This document shows positions 23,538 through 32,003 of a stretch of DNA of 64,000 nt, in pieces; position 1 is the first letter of the stretch, and the number at the start of each line of letters is the position of its first letter. Position numbers and translations under genes: made by a program. The notes beneath the pieces are model-generated. The model was not told the DNA's origin and did no database searches. It saw only the letters and a list, made by a program, of their open reading frames with translations. Origin of the DNA: Cryptosporangium arvum DSM 44712 (lineage in GTDB: Bacteria; Actinomycetota; Actinomycetes; Mycobacteriales; Cryptosporangiaceae); contig NZ_KK073874.1 of the NCBI RefSeq assembly GCF_000585375.1, positions 7,599,913 through 7,663,912 of the forward strand, written 5' to 3'.

Positions 23538-25259
23538 GTGACGACGTTCGAGCTGTGGGCCCCCGTGCCGTCCCGCGTCCGGGTCCGGGCCGGGGGCCGG
23601 GACACCGAGATGACCGCCGGTGCGGGCGGCTGGTGGCGGGCCGAGGTGCCCGACGCCGGCCCGGGCACCGCCTACGCCTACCTCCTCGACGACGACGAGC
23701 ACGCCTACCCCGATCCGCGTGCGGTCTGGCTGCCCGACGGTGTGCACGAGGCCGGCCGGGTGTACGACCACGGCGCGTTCGACTGGACCGACGGGCGCTG
23801 GACGGGCCGCCAGCTGGCCGGCAGCGTCCTCTACGAGCTGCACGTCGGGACGTTCACCCCCGACGGCACGTTCGACGCCGCGATCGAACGGCTCGACCAC
23901 CTGGTCGAGCTCGGCGTCGACATCGTGGAGCTGCTCCCGGTGAACGGCTTCAACGGCACGTACAACTGGGGTTACGACGGCGTCGCCTGGTACGCGGTGC
24001 ACGAGCAGTACGGCGGTCCCGACGGCTTGAAGCGCTTCGTCGACGCGTGCCACGGCAAGGGCCTCGGCGTCGCGCTCGACGTCGTCTACAACCACCTCGG
24101 ACCGTCCGGCAACTACCTGTCGAAGTTCGGGCCGTACCTGAAGGCGGGCCAGAACAGCTGGGGTGACCTGGTCAACCTCGACGGGCCGCAGTCCAACGAG
24201 GTGCGCCGCTTCATCCTCGACAACGTGCTCGGCTGGCTGCGTGACTTCCACCTCGACGCCCTGCGCCTGGACGCCGTGCACGCGCTCGCCGACACCAGGG
24301 CGTCGCACCTGCTGGAGGAGTTCGCCCGCGAGGTCGACGTCCTCTCCACGCACCTCGGCCGCCCGCTCGCGCTGGTGGCCGAGTCCGACCTCAACGACCC
24401 GAGGCTGATGGCCCCGGTCGAGGCGGGCGGGTACGGGCTCACCGCGGCCTGGGACGACGACGTCCACCACGCGCTGCACTCGGCGCTGACCGGCGACCGC
24501 AGCGGCTACTACGGCGACTTCGGTGCGCTCTCCACGTTGGCCACCGTGCTCACCGAGGCGTACTTCCACGCCGGTACCTACTCGACGTTCCGCCAGCGGA
24601 TCCACGGCCGCCGGGTGGACCGGCGCAACACGCCCGGCCACCGCTTCGTCGTGAGCCTGCAGAACCACGACCAGATCGGCAACCGCGCCACCGGCGACCG
24701 GCTCTCGGCGACGCTCTCCCCCGGCCTCCTGACGGTCGGCGCGGCGCTGATGCTGACGTCACCGTTCACGCCGATGCTGTTCATGGGTGAGGAGTGGGGC
24801 GCGGGCACCCCCTGGCAGTTCTTCACCAGCCACCCGGAGCCGGAGCTGGCCCTCGCGGTGGAGCGCGGTCGCAAGGCCGAGTTCGCCCAGCACGGGTGGG
24901 GCGAGTCGGAGGTGCCCAACCCCCAGGACCCGGCGACGTTCGAACGCTCGAAGCTGGACTGGAGCGAGCTCGGCACGAAACCGCACGCCGACGTGCTCGA
25001 CGCCTACCGCCGGCTGATCGCCCTGCGCCACGAGATCTCCGACCTCACCGACCCGCGCCTGGACCGGGTGTCGGTGGAGTACGACGAGGACGCCCGCTGG
25101 CTCGTCGTCCACCGGGGGGAGCACGCGGTCGCCGCGAACCTGTCCGCCGAGCCCCGCACGCTGCCCGTCAGCGCCACGACGATCCTCTTCGGCGACGCGA
25201 AACCCGGCGAGAGCGGCCTGGAACTCGCCCCCGAGTCGGTAGCCGTCGTGCGCCGCTGA
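23538..25259 (+). CDS. treZ: Malto-oligosyltrehalose trehalohydrolase TreZ
   Basis: A 573-residue GH13_10 enzyme that releases trehalose from the product of TreY. The N-terminal E-set domain (TTFELWAPVPSRVRVRAGG) leads to YELHVGTFTPDGTFDAAIE and the barrel with LDALRLDAVHALAD (nucleophile), LALVAESDLNDPRL (acid) and SLQNHDQIGNRATGDRL. The GTG start has a GAGGGA site. The gene is 11 bases after treY and ends 3 bases from the convergent serine hydrolase. OtsA/OtsB and TreS are not in the window. Confidence 0.95.
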   Translation: MTTFELWAPVPSRVRVRAGGRDTEMTAGAGGWWRAEVPDAGPGTAYAYLLDDDEHAYPDPRAVWLPDGVHEAGRVYDHGAFDWTDGRWTGRQLAGSVLYELHVGTFTPDGTFDAAIERLDHLVELGVDIVELLPVNGFNGTYNWGYDGVAWYAVHEQYGGPDGLKRFVDACHGKGLGVALDVVYNHLGPSGNYLSKFGPYLKAGQNSWGDLVNLDGPQSNEVRRFILDNVLGWLRDFHLDALRLDAVHALADTRASHLLEEFAREVDVLSTHLGRPLALVAESDLNDPRLMAPVEAGGYGLTAAWDDDVHHALHSALTGDRSGYYGDFGALSTLATVLTEAYFHAGTYSTFRQRIHGRRVDRRNTPGHRFVVSLQNHDQIGNRATGDRLSATLSPGLLTVGAALMLTSPFTPMLFMGEEWGAGTPWQFFTSHPEPELALAVERGRKAEFAQHGWGESEVPNPQDPATFERSKLDWSELGTKPHADVLDAYRRLIALRHEISDLTDPRLDRVSVEYDEDARWLVVHRGEHAVAANLSAEPRTLPVSATTILFGDAKPGESGLELAPESVAVVRR

Positions 25260-25262
25260 GCG

Positions 25263-26345
25263 TCAGGCGGGGCAGAACTGCGCCTCGAGAACGTCGTTGA
25301 ACGTGCTCAGGCCGCTCCAGTCGCCGTTGATCTGGGCGGTGACCAGGTGGCTGCCGTCGCGGGTACCCATCGAGTACACCCAGGAGCCGTAGGTGGCGCC
25401 GCCGTTGCCCCACACCGTGGCGCCGCACGGCAGCGTCTGGGCGAACACACCGAGTCCGTAGCGGGTGCCGGGAATCCACCCGGCGCCCTCGGTGGGAACG
25501 GTGGTGAGCATCTCCGCCAGCTCGGCGGCCGGCAGTATCCGGCCTCCGAGTAACGCCCCGACGAATCGGTTGAGGTCGCCGGTGGTCGAGATCAGGCCGC
25601 CGGCCGACCAGGCATATGTCTGGTTCATCTCGGTCGCGTCGTGAATCGCGGGTTTCGGATCCGGCGAGAACAGCGTGGAGTAATGCACGGGATGCGCACC
25701 GCGGATGCCGGGCTCGTTTCCCGGCAGGTAGGTCCCGGTCAGTCCGAGCGGGCGGACGATGCGCCGCTCGAGTTCGTCACCGAAGGCCTGACCGGTGATT
25801 CGTTCGACGATCAAGGCCGCGAGGATGTAATTGGTGTTGGAGTACATGAATCGTTCGCCGGGGGCACCCGTAGGCGGGTTCGACAGCGCGATTGTGACGA
25901 GGTCTTCCGGCGTGAAACGGTCGTAGCGATGCGCGAACCACGCGTCCCCCACGGCGTTGGCGGCGAGGGCCGGATCCTGGACGTAGTTGAAGAGGCCACT
26001 GGTCTGGTTGAGCAGTTGCCGGACGGTGATGGCCCGGCCGTCGTAGTGGTCGGTCCGGACCAGCCCGGGTAGCCATCGCTCGACGCTGTCGTCCAGACTC
26101 ACGCGACCCTCACCCACCAGGTGCAACACCACGGTCGCGGTGAACGCCTTGGTGGCGCTGCCGATCCGGAATCGCTCGTCTGATTGCCGCGGGCGGCCGG
26201 ACCGCGTGTCGGCGGCGCCCGCGGAGCCCCACCACTGGGCGTCGCGCCGCTGTATCTCGACGACGACGCCGGGCGCACCGAGTGTTTCCACGGCCCGGTC
26301 GAGCACCGGCTGGACGCTGTCCACCCCGGGAATGATGCGATTCAT
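25263..26345 (-). CDS. Serine hydrolase, beta-lactamase/D-Ala-D-Ala carboxypeptidase family
   Basis: A 360-residue class C-type hydrolase. The catalytic Ser-x-x-Lys is in RIGSATKAFTATVVLHL, the Tyr-x-Asn in FMYSNTNYILAALIVE, and a Gly-Gly-containing third motif is CGATVWGNGGATYGSW. No signal peptide is visible at the chosen ATG, so it may be cytoplasmic or an esterase. A GAGGAG ribosome site precedes the ATG; an in-frame TTG five codons earlier lies within it. It is divergent from the HTH/MarR gene and the intergenic palindrome at 26386-26405 sits 41 bases upstream, suggesting control by that regulator. Confidence 0.88.
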   Translation of the reverse strand: MNRIIPGVDSVQPVLDRAVETLGAPGVVVEIQRRDAQWWGSAGAADTRSGRPRQSDERFRIGSATKAFTATVVLHLVGEGRVSLDDSVERWLPGLVRTDHYDGRAITVRQLLNQTSGLFNYVQDPALAANAVGDAWFAHRYDRFTPEDLVTIALSNPPTGAPGERFMYSNTNYILAALIVERITGQAFGDELERRIVRPLGLTGTYLPGNEPGIRGAHPVHYSTLFSPDPKPAIHDATEMNQTYAWSAGGLISTTGDLNRFVGALLGGRILPAAELAEMLTTVPTEGAGWIPGTRYGLGVFAQTLPCGATVWGNGGATYGSWVYSMGTRDGSHLVTAQINGDWSGLSTFNDVLEAQFCPA

Positions 26346-26385
26346 CAGAGGGCTCCTCAATCGCGACGTATGATTTCCTGTGCCT

Positions 26386-26405
26386 TGAACGCTACGTTGC
26401 GTTCA
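26386..26405. promoter_or_regulatory. 7-6-7 palindromic operator upstream of the serine hydrolase
   Basis: TGAACGC, spacer TACGTT, then GCGTTCA: a perfect inverted repeat in an AT-richer stretch. One more TGAACGC half site lies at 26529-26535, near the start of the regulator gene. A repressor dimer site is the simplest reading. Confidence 0.6.
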
Positions 26406-26491
26406 GTAATCGAACAATCGCCACCATTCACGTTGAGGCCGTTTTACCTGCTGAACCGCCTAAGCATTAGTGCGATGGGCCTGGAAGCAAA

Positions 26492-26516
26492 CGCAACGCA
26501 ATTCCTATTCGTTGCG
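26492..26516. promoter_or_regulatory. Second palindrome upstream of the HTH/MarR gene
   Basis: CGCAACG, 11 bases, CGTTGCG. It shares the core (A)ACGCAA/TTGCGT with the palindrome at 26386-26405. It lies about 55 bases before the regulator's ATG, the position expected for autoregulation. Confidence 0.55.
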
Positions 26517-26570
26517 ACGAGGTGACAGTGAACGCAATACCCGGAACGGCGAGCAGGGGAGGTCGGGTCA

Positions 26571-27287
26571 ATGCCGACGGGCAGGCTGACGCCAGCGGAC
26601 CGCCGATACATCGCGGCCAGGCTCGCCGAAGGGACCGCCTACGCCGAAATCGCTAGGCACCTGGCCAAACCGACCTCCACCATCAGCCGTGAAGTGAACC
26701 GCAACGGCGGCCCGCGCCGGTACCGGCCGGAACAGGCGCAGCAGGCGACGACGATCCGGGCTCGTCGCCGTCGCGGCAGCCGGCCCGCCGTACCGCCGCC
26801 GGAGACCGGCGCGACGCACGGACGGGACCCGGAGGCCGTCCGCCTGCTCCAGGAACAACTCACCGCGATGATGACGCGGACCGGTCTGAGCTCGATGGCT
26901 TCCCGCGTGCTCACACACCTGTTCACCGACGACACCGCGAACCTCACCGCGGCCGACCTCACCAGCCGGCTGCGGGTGAGCCCGGCCTCGGTGTCCAAGG
27001 CCGTCGGTGACCTCGAACAGCAGGGGCTCATCCGGCGCGAGCACGACCCGCACCGACGCCGGGACCGCTACATCGTGGACGACGACGTCTGGATCCGCGC
27101 CTGGCTGGCCAGCGCACGGATGAACATGCTGCTCGCCGAGACCACCCGGCACGGCGCGCACACCCTCGGCGCCCACACCCCCGCCGGTGCCCGGCTGCGC
27201 GACACCAGCGAGTTCCTCGATCGCCTCAACCGCGACATGACGCGGGCGGCCGAGCGCTGGCGTCAATCACTCCAGCCGGACGCGTGA
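26571..27287 (+). CDS. Transcriptional regulator: IS30-like HTH fused to a MarR domain
   Basis: A 238-residue protein. Residues 1-50 (LTPADRRYIAARLAEGTAYA, EIARHLAKPTSTISREVNRN) form the first HTH, resembling that of IS30 transposases. An Arg-rich linker follows (IRARRRRGSRPAV). Residues ~85-180 are a MarR/GbsR-type winged helix (SMASRVLTHLFTDD, LRVSPASVSKAVGDLEQQGL, IRREHDPHRRRDRYIVDDDV), then a helical dimerisation tail. No transposase catalytic domain remains. The ATG has AGGAGGT nearby. Its likely targets are the shared palindromes upstream of itself and of the divergent serine hydrolase gene. Confidence 0.8.
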   Translation: MPTGRLTPADRRYIAARLAEGTAYAEIARHLAKPTSTISREVNRNGGPRRYRPEQAQQATTIRARRRRGSRPAVPPPETGATHGRDPEAVRLLQEQLTAMMTRTGLSSMASRVLTHLFTDDTANLTAADLTSRLRVSPASVSKAVGDLEQQGLIRREHDPHRRRDRYIVDDDVWIRAWLASARMNMLLAETTRHGAHTLGAHTPAGARLRDTSEFLDRLNRDMTRAAERWRQSLQPDA

Positions 27288-27300
27288 CCCGACCGTCACC

Positions 27301-28065
27301 TCACCGGGCGGCCCGGGTGATGCCGTCCCAGAGTTTGCGGGCCGCCGCGCGTGACTCGTCGGTGGGCTCGAGGATGTGGCCGATGTCCTCCGGGTGCTCG
27401 GCCGGAGCGTTGCCGACGTGCTCGGCCAATGCCACCGCCAACTCACGCAGCCGTACGTTGTACCGCTGGCTGGCCTTGTCCAGCACCTGGAAAGCCTGCG
27501 GCGCCGAGAGACCCGCGGTCGCCATCACCGCACCCTTGCACTGTTCGATGACCCGGCGATACTGCACCATCTTCGCCATCTGGTCGGCGCGCATCGACTC
27601 GCGCTGGCAGAACACGACAGTGGCCAGTGCGTGCGAGACCATCGGCTCGATCCGGTCGAGCACCGCCACCGTCTTCTCGGTCGGGCCGCGGTCGAGGTAC
27701 AGGGTGAACTGGGAGGGGCCGCCCTCGTCCCAGGAACCGGGCGTGGCCACCGCGCCGAGCGTGCCGGGCAGGCCCACCAGGAACGTGGTGTCCAGCGCGC
27801 GGGTCAACGAGGGGTATTCGGGGTCGGTCCGCAGGTTCTGGCTGAGCACGGTGCGCTCGACCGCCCGGGTGGCCACGATCGGGCCCTCGCCCAGCTCCCA
27901 CTGCAGCCGGTCGAGTTCGGGGGCGAGACCGATCGACGCGAACGCCTCGACCTTGCCGTCGCGCACGAGGGTCACTCCGGCGCCGACGGCTCCGGCCACC
28001 TCGTCGACGGCATACGCGAGCAGGCGTTCGACCAGTTCCTTGCCCGAGGTGTTGTCGTCGTCCAC
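27301..28065 (-). CDS. GAF-ANTAR transcription antitermination regulator
   Basis: A 254-residue protein. Residues ~10-150 are a GAF domain (ELVERLLAYAVDEVAGAVGA, LQWELGEGPIVATRAVERTV), and residues ~170-235 an ANTAR RNA-binding domain (MVQYRRVIEQCKGAVMATAG, SAPQAFQVLDKASQRYNVRL). ANTAR proteins bind paired hexaloop hairpins to prevent termination; I could not identify such a pair here. The start is the GTG of VDDDNTSG; upstream in-frame codons give an Arg/Pro/Gly stretch that does not look like protein. It is 28 bases downstream of the antiporter and may be co-transcribed. The ligand of the GAF domain is unknown. Confidence 0.85.
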   Translation of the reverse strand: MDDDNTSGKELVERLLAYAVDEVAGAVGAGVTLVRDGKVEAFASIGLAPELDRLQWELGEGPIVATRAVERTVLSQNLRTDPEYPSLTRALDTTFLVGLPGTLGAVATPGSWDEGGPSQFTLYLDRGPTEKTVAVLDRIEPMVSHALATVVFCQRESMRADQMAKMVQYRRVIEQCKGAVMATAGLSAPQAFQVLDKASQRYNVRLRELAVALAEHVGNAPAEHPEDIGHILEPTDESRAAARKLWDGITRAAR

Positions 28066-28093
28066 CTGAATTTGATTCCCCCCAGATCGTGGG

Positions 28094-29599
28094 TCAATCG
28101 TGGGTGGGAACCTCACCGCCGTGCTCCCCCCACCACCGGGCCAGTTGACCGGCCCGGCTCACCGCACGCAACCTGCGCTCGGTGGTCCGCCGGTCGGCGG
28201 TCGTCGTGACGACGAGGAACTGGTCGCCGACCCGGAACCGGGTGTGTTCGTCGGGTACCGAGCTCTTGCCGTCCCGCACCAGCAGCGTCACGACCGCGCC
28301 GTCCGGGAGGCGCAGGTCGGTCACCCAGACGCCGGCCAGGCGGGACTGCGGCGGGATCGCGACGGCCAGCAGGTCGGCGCGCAGCTCGTCGAGCGGCGCC
28401 GCCTCGACCACGATGTCGCGCGCTTCGTCCGGGGCCGCCACGCCGAGGCGCCGGGCCACCCAGGGCAGCGTCGGCGCCTGCACCACGGTGAACACCAGTA
28501 CCAGAAGGAACACCACGTCGAACATCCGTGCGCGCCCGGCGAGCGGCGCGACGGCCGGGATCGTCGCCAGCACGATCGGTACCGCTCCGCGCAGCCCCGC
28601 CCAGGAGAGGAACGCCTGTTCCCGCCACGGCAACCGGAACGGCGTCACCGAGACGAGAACCGACAGCGGCCTGCCGACCAGGAGCAACGCAGCCCCGACG
28701 ACGAGCGCCGGCACCAGGGCGTCGTTCAGGCGGCTCGGCGAGGCCAGCAGCCCGAGCAGCACGAACATGCCGATCTGGGCCACCCAGGCGATCGCTTCGG
28801 CGAAGCCGAGGGTGGCGTTGCGGTGCGGCAGCGACGCGTTGCCGAGCACCAGCCCCGCGACGTAGACCGCGAGGAAGCCGCTGGCGTGCAGCTGGCCGGC
28901 CGCGCCGAACGCCAGCAGCGGGATCGCGATCGCGCTGATCGGGTACAGGCCCGAGGCGGGGAGCGCGACCCGGTTGAGCAGCCACTGACCGACGAACCCG
29001 ACGAACAGTCCGAACGCGGCCCCGGCGATCAGCTCGTAGACGACGAGCCCGCCGATGCTCCACGCCGACGCCTCGCCCCACGCGTCGGAGGCGACGACGC
29101 TGACCAGGATGACGGTCGGTGGGTCGTTGAACCCGGACTCGGCTTCCAGGGTCGCGCTCAACCTCCGGCGCAGCGGCAGCCGGCGGAGGACCGAGAACAC
29201 CGCGGCGGCGTCGGTCGACGACACCACCGCACCGATCAGGATGCCCATCCGCCAGTCGAAGCCGAGCAGGAAGTGCGCGCAGGCCGCGACCGCCCCGACG
29301 CTGACCAGCACGCCGACCGTGGACAGCACCGCGGCCGGCCCGATGACCGGCCGGATGTCCGGCCAGCGGGTGGTCAGGCCCCCTTCGGCCAGGATGATCG
29401 CGAGCGCGGCGAAGCCGACGACCTGCGCGATCTCCGCGTCGTCGAACCGGATACCGAGGCCGGCTTCGCCCAGCGCGAGACCGACCAGGAGGAAGGCCAG
29501 CAGCCCGGGCATCCCGACCCGGGACGCGACTCGGACGGCGATGACCGCGGCCAGGAGAACCGAGGCCCCACCGAGGAGGAAGAGATTGAGCGCGTGCAT
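28094..29599 (-). CDS. K+/H+-type antiporter with TrkA-C domain (CPA1/CvrA-like)
   Basis: A 501-residue protein. About 12 membrane helices include GAVVSSTDAAAVFSVLRRLP, ATLEAESGFNDPPTVILVSV (ion-binding Asn-Asp) and LSWAGLRGAVPIVLATIPAV. A cytoplasmic TrkA-C (RCK-C) domain follows (LAGVWVTDLRLPDGAVVTLL, RFRVGDQFLVVTTT) in residues ~395-470. This layout is that of NhaP2/CvrA potassium-proton antiporters. No clear ribosome site precedes the ATG. The following GAF-ANTAR gene may be in the same operon. Confidence 0.9.
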   Translation of the reverse strand: MHALNLFLLGGASVLLAAVIAVRVASRVGMPGLLAFLLVGLALGEAGLGIRFDDAEIAQVVGFAALAIILAEGGLTTRWPDIRPVIGPAAVLSTVGVLVSVGAVAACAHFLLGFDWRMGILIGAVVSSTDAAAVFSVLRRLPLRRRLSATLEAESGFNDPPTVILVSVVASDAWGEASAWSIGGLVVYELIAGAAFGLFVGFVGQWLLNRVALPASGLYPISAIAIPLLAFGAAGQLHASGFLAVYVAGLVLGNASLPHRNATLGFAEAIAWVAQIGMFVLLGLLASPSRLNDALVPALVVGAALLLVGRPLSVLVSVTPFRLPWREQAFLSWAGLRGAVPIVLATIPAVAPLAGRARMFDVVFLLVLVFTVVQAPTLPWVARRLGVAAPDEARDIVVEAAPLDELRADLLAVAIPPQSRLAGVWVTDLRLPDGAVVTLLVRDGKSSVPDEHTRFRVGDQFLVVTTTADRRTTERRLRAVSRAGQLARWWGEHGGEVPTHD

Positions 29600-29702
29600 C
29601 CATGTGGCAGAATATGCGCACGGGTTTCGCGGCCTTCGCGGTATGTCGAGGTGGCGCGCTGCTGTTACGGAGTTTTGTCTTCTCTGATCCTGTTCTCGTA
29701 AC

Positions 29703-29715
29703 TAGCCTGTGAACA
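29703..29715 (+). promoter_or_regulatory. -10 element giving a leaderless penicillin-binding-protein transcript
   Basis: TAGCCT (29703-29708) matches TANNNT and stands 6 bases before the ATG at 29715. There is no Shine-Dalgarno sequence. The expected start site falls on or next to the A of ATG. The -35 is poor. Confidence 0.4.
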
Positions 29716-32003
29716 TGGGTGCGCGGGGGAAAGACGGCCGGGCGAAGCTCTTCGCGATAGTCCTGTGTGGACTTTTGACGGGTGTCGTGATCGCCGCCGC
29801 GGCCTTCCCGGTCGTCGCGGTCACCGGGCTCACCGCCAAGTCGGCTTCGGACGAGTTCGAGAACCTCCCGAGCGAGCTGTCCACGCCGCCGCTCCCCCAG
29901 ACGTCGTACCTGCTGGCCGCCGACGGCTCGCCGATCACGTCGTTCTACTCCGAGAACCGCATCCCGGTCCCGATCGCCGACGTCCCGCAGGTCATGCAGG
30001 ACGCGATGGTCGCCGCCGAGGACGCGCGCTTCTACCAGCACAACGGGGTCGACGCCCAGGGCATCATCCGGGCGTTCGTCCGCAACCAGCAGGCCGGCGA
30101 CATCCAGCAGGGCGCATCGACGCTCACCCAGCAGTACGTGCGCAACGTGCTCTCGTACGCCGCGAACACCGCGGCGGAGCGGCGGCTGGCGACCGAGGAG
30201 ACGGTCGGCCGGAAGGTCCGCGAGGCCCGGTACGCGATCGCGGTCGAGAAGCAATTCACCAAGCAGCAGATCCTGGAGCGCTACCTCAACATCGCGTTCT
30301 ACGGAAACGGTGGTTACGGCATCGGCTCGGCGTCGCTGCGGTACTTCTCCAAACCGGCGAAGGAGCTCACGCTCGCCGAGGCCGCGATGCTCGCGGGCAT
30401 GGTCCGCAGCCCGACGACTTACGACCCGATCGGCGGGGACGCCGCGGCCGCGAAGACCCGCCGGGACTACGTCCTGACCCGGATGGCCGACCTCGGGTAC
30501 ATCACCCGCGCCCAGGCCACCGAGGCCGCCGCGACCGACCTGACGCTGAAGCCACGCAAGCCGCAGGGCTCCTGCGTGAACGGCAACCCGCTCTACGGCT
30601 TCTACTGCGACTGGTTCCTGGACTGGTGGAAGTCGAACCCGGCGTTCGGCCGCAACCGCACCGAGCGCGAGTCGAACCTGAAGACCGGCGGCTACAAGAT
30701 CGTCACCGCGCTCGACCCGGCCACCCAGCGCGCCGCGCAGAAGGCGGTCGACGACGAGGTCAAACGCGGGAGCAACTTCGCCACCGGCATCGTCATCGTC
30801 GAACCCGGCACGGGGCGGGTCAAAGCGATGGCGATCAACCGGACGTACAGCCTGAAGAAGAACCCGGGCGGCAAGTCGGCGCCCAACACCGTGAACCCGC
30901 TGCTCACCGGCACCAACGTGTCCCCCGGTTACCAGGCCGGATCGACGTTCAAGCTGTTCACGATGGCGGCGGCGATCGAGAAGGGCCTGCCGCTGGGCAC
31001 GAAGATCAACTCGCCGAGTCGCATCAAGACCCAGTTCCGCAACGCCAGCGGCCCGGTGGCCTGCGGCGGTGACTTCTGGTGCCCGAAGAACGCGAGCGGC
31101 CGGATGGCCGGTACGCACACCATGTGGTCGGGCTTCGGCGAGTCGGTGAACACCTATTTCGTGCAGCTCGAGGAACGGATCGGCGTCAAGGCCGCGGTCA
31201 ACATGGCCGAGCGGCTCGGCGTCACGTTCCGGTCCAGCGCGGACTACGAGCAGCGCAACGCCGCGCAGTCCAACCCGAACGCGTGGGGCTCGTTCACGCT
31301 GGGAACGGCGCTGGTCACGCCGCTGGACATGGCCACGGCGTACGCGACGATCGCGGCCCGCGGCAAACGCTGCGACCCGACGCCGCTCAAGTCGCTCGCC
31401 GACCGCAACGAACGCCAGATCGCGTTCGGCAACCCCACCTGTAAACAGGTGATCGCGCCCGACGTCGCGGACGCGGTGGCCGACGCAGCGCGCTGCCCGG
31501 TCGGTGACGACGCGGCCAGCGGCTGCTCCCGACGCAACGGCGTCACCGCGTCCCGGGTGGGCGGTGCGTTCGTCCGGCCGATCGCCGGCAAGACCGGTAC
31601 CACCGACGAGAACAAGGCGGCCTGGTTCGTCGGGTTCACGCCGAACCTGGCGGCCGCGGTGTTCTACTCCGACCCCGACAACCCGTCGAAGCGTCCGGTG
31701 CCGAACTACCGGGTGCCGGCATCGGTCTTCATCAAGACGATGCAGACGGCGCTGTCCACGGTGGCGCCGAAGAGCTTCGTCGCGCCGAGTGGCCTGCGCA
31801 AGTGGGGGCCGGACGGCTCACCACCGACGCTCAAGAGCGACCCGAGCGTCGGTGGCGGCCCGGAGGACCCGGATCGGGAGCGCGAGCGTCGTCGTGACCG
31901 CGAGCGTGACCGCGATCGGGACGGCCGGTCGCCGAGCCCGGGGGCGGACGACGACGAGGACGACGACGGCGGTGGCCGGCGCAGCCCGTCACCGGGCGAC
32001 TAG
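29715..32003 (+). CDS. Class A penicillin-binding protein (transglycosylase/transpeptidase)
   Basis: A 762-residue bifunctional peptidoglycan synthase. An N-terminal anchor helix (LFAIVLCGLLTGVVIAAAAF) precedes a GT51 domain (AAEDARFYQHNGVDAQGIIR, QGASTLTQQYVRN, EKQFTKQQILERYLN). The transpeptidase has the nucleophile GSTFKLFTMAAAIEKG, the Ser-x-Asn ESVNTYFVQLEER and IAGKTGTTDENKA. The C terminus is ~50 residues of alternating Arg/Asp/Glu and acidic runs, ending in Ser-Pro-Gly repeats. A GTG six bases upstream is possible, but the ATG is preferred because of the leaderless -10 element. The last 15 bases overlap the convergent beta-propeller gene. Confidence 0.92.
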   Translation: MGARGKDGRAKLFAIVLCGLLTGVVIAAAAFPVVAVTGLTAKSASDEFENLPSELSTPPLPQTSYLLAADGSPITSFYSENRIPVPIADVPQVMQDAMVAAEDARFYQHNGVDAQGIIRAFVRNQQAGDIQQGASTLTQQYVRNVLSYAANTAAERRLATEETVGRKVREARYAIAVEKQFTKQQILERYLNIAFYGNGGYGIGSASLRYFSKPAKELTLAEAAMLAGMVRSPTTYDPIGGDAAAAKTRRDYVLTRMADLGYITRAQATEAAATDLTLKPRKPQGSCVNGNPLYGFYCDWFLDWWKSNPAFGRNRTERESNLKTGGYKIVTALDPATQRAAQKAVDDEVKRGSNFATGIVIVEPGTGRVKAMAINRTYSLKKNPGGKSAPNTVNPLLTGTNVSPGYQAGSTFKLFTMAAAIEKGLPLGTKINSPSRIKTQFRNASGPVACGGDFWCPKNASGRMAGTHTMWSGFGESVNTYFVQLEERIGVKAAVNMAERLGVTFRSSADYEQRNAAQSNPNAWGSFTLGTALVTPLDMATAYATIAARGKRCDPTPLKSLADRNERQIAFGNPTCKQVIAPDVADAVADAARCPVGDDAASGCSRRNGVTASRVGGAFVRPIAGKTGTTDENKAAWFVGFTPNLAAAVFYSDPDNPSKRPVPNYRVPASVFIKTMQTALSTVAPKSFVAPSGLRKWGPDGSPPTLKSDPSVGGGPEDPDRERERRRDRERDRDRDGRSPSPGADDDEDDDGGGRRSPSPGD

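Noticed and set aside
28113-31118. A 1001-codon open frame on the minus strand, running through the antiporter and into the PBP
   Set aside because: It is an out-of-frame shadow: Arg/Gly-rich without domains, opposite or offset to two clear genes.
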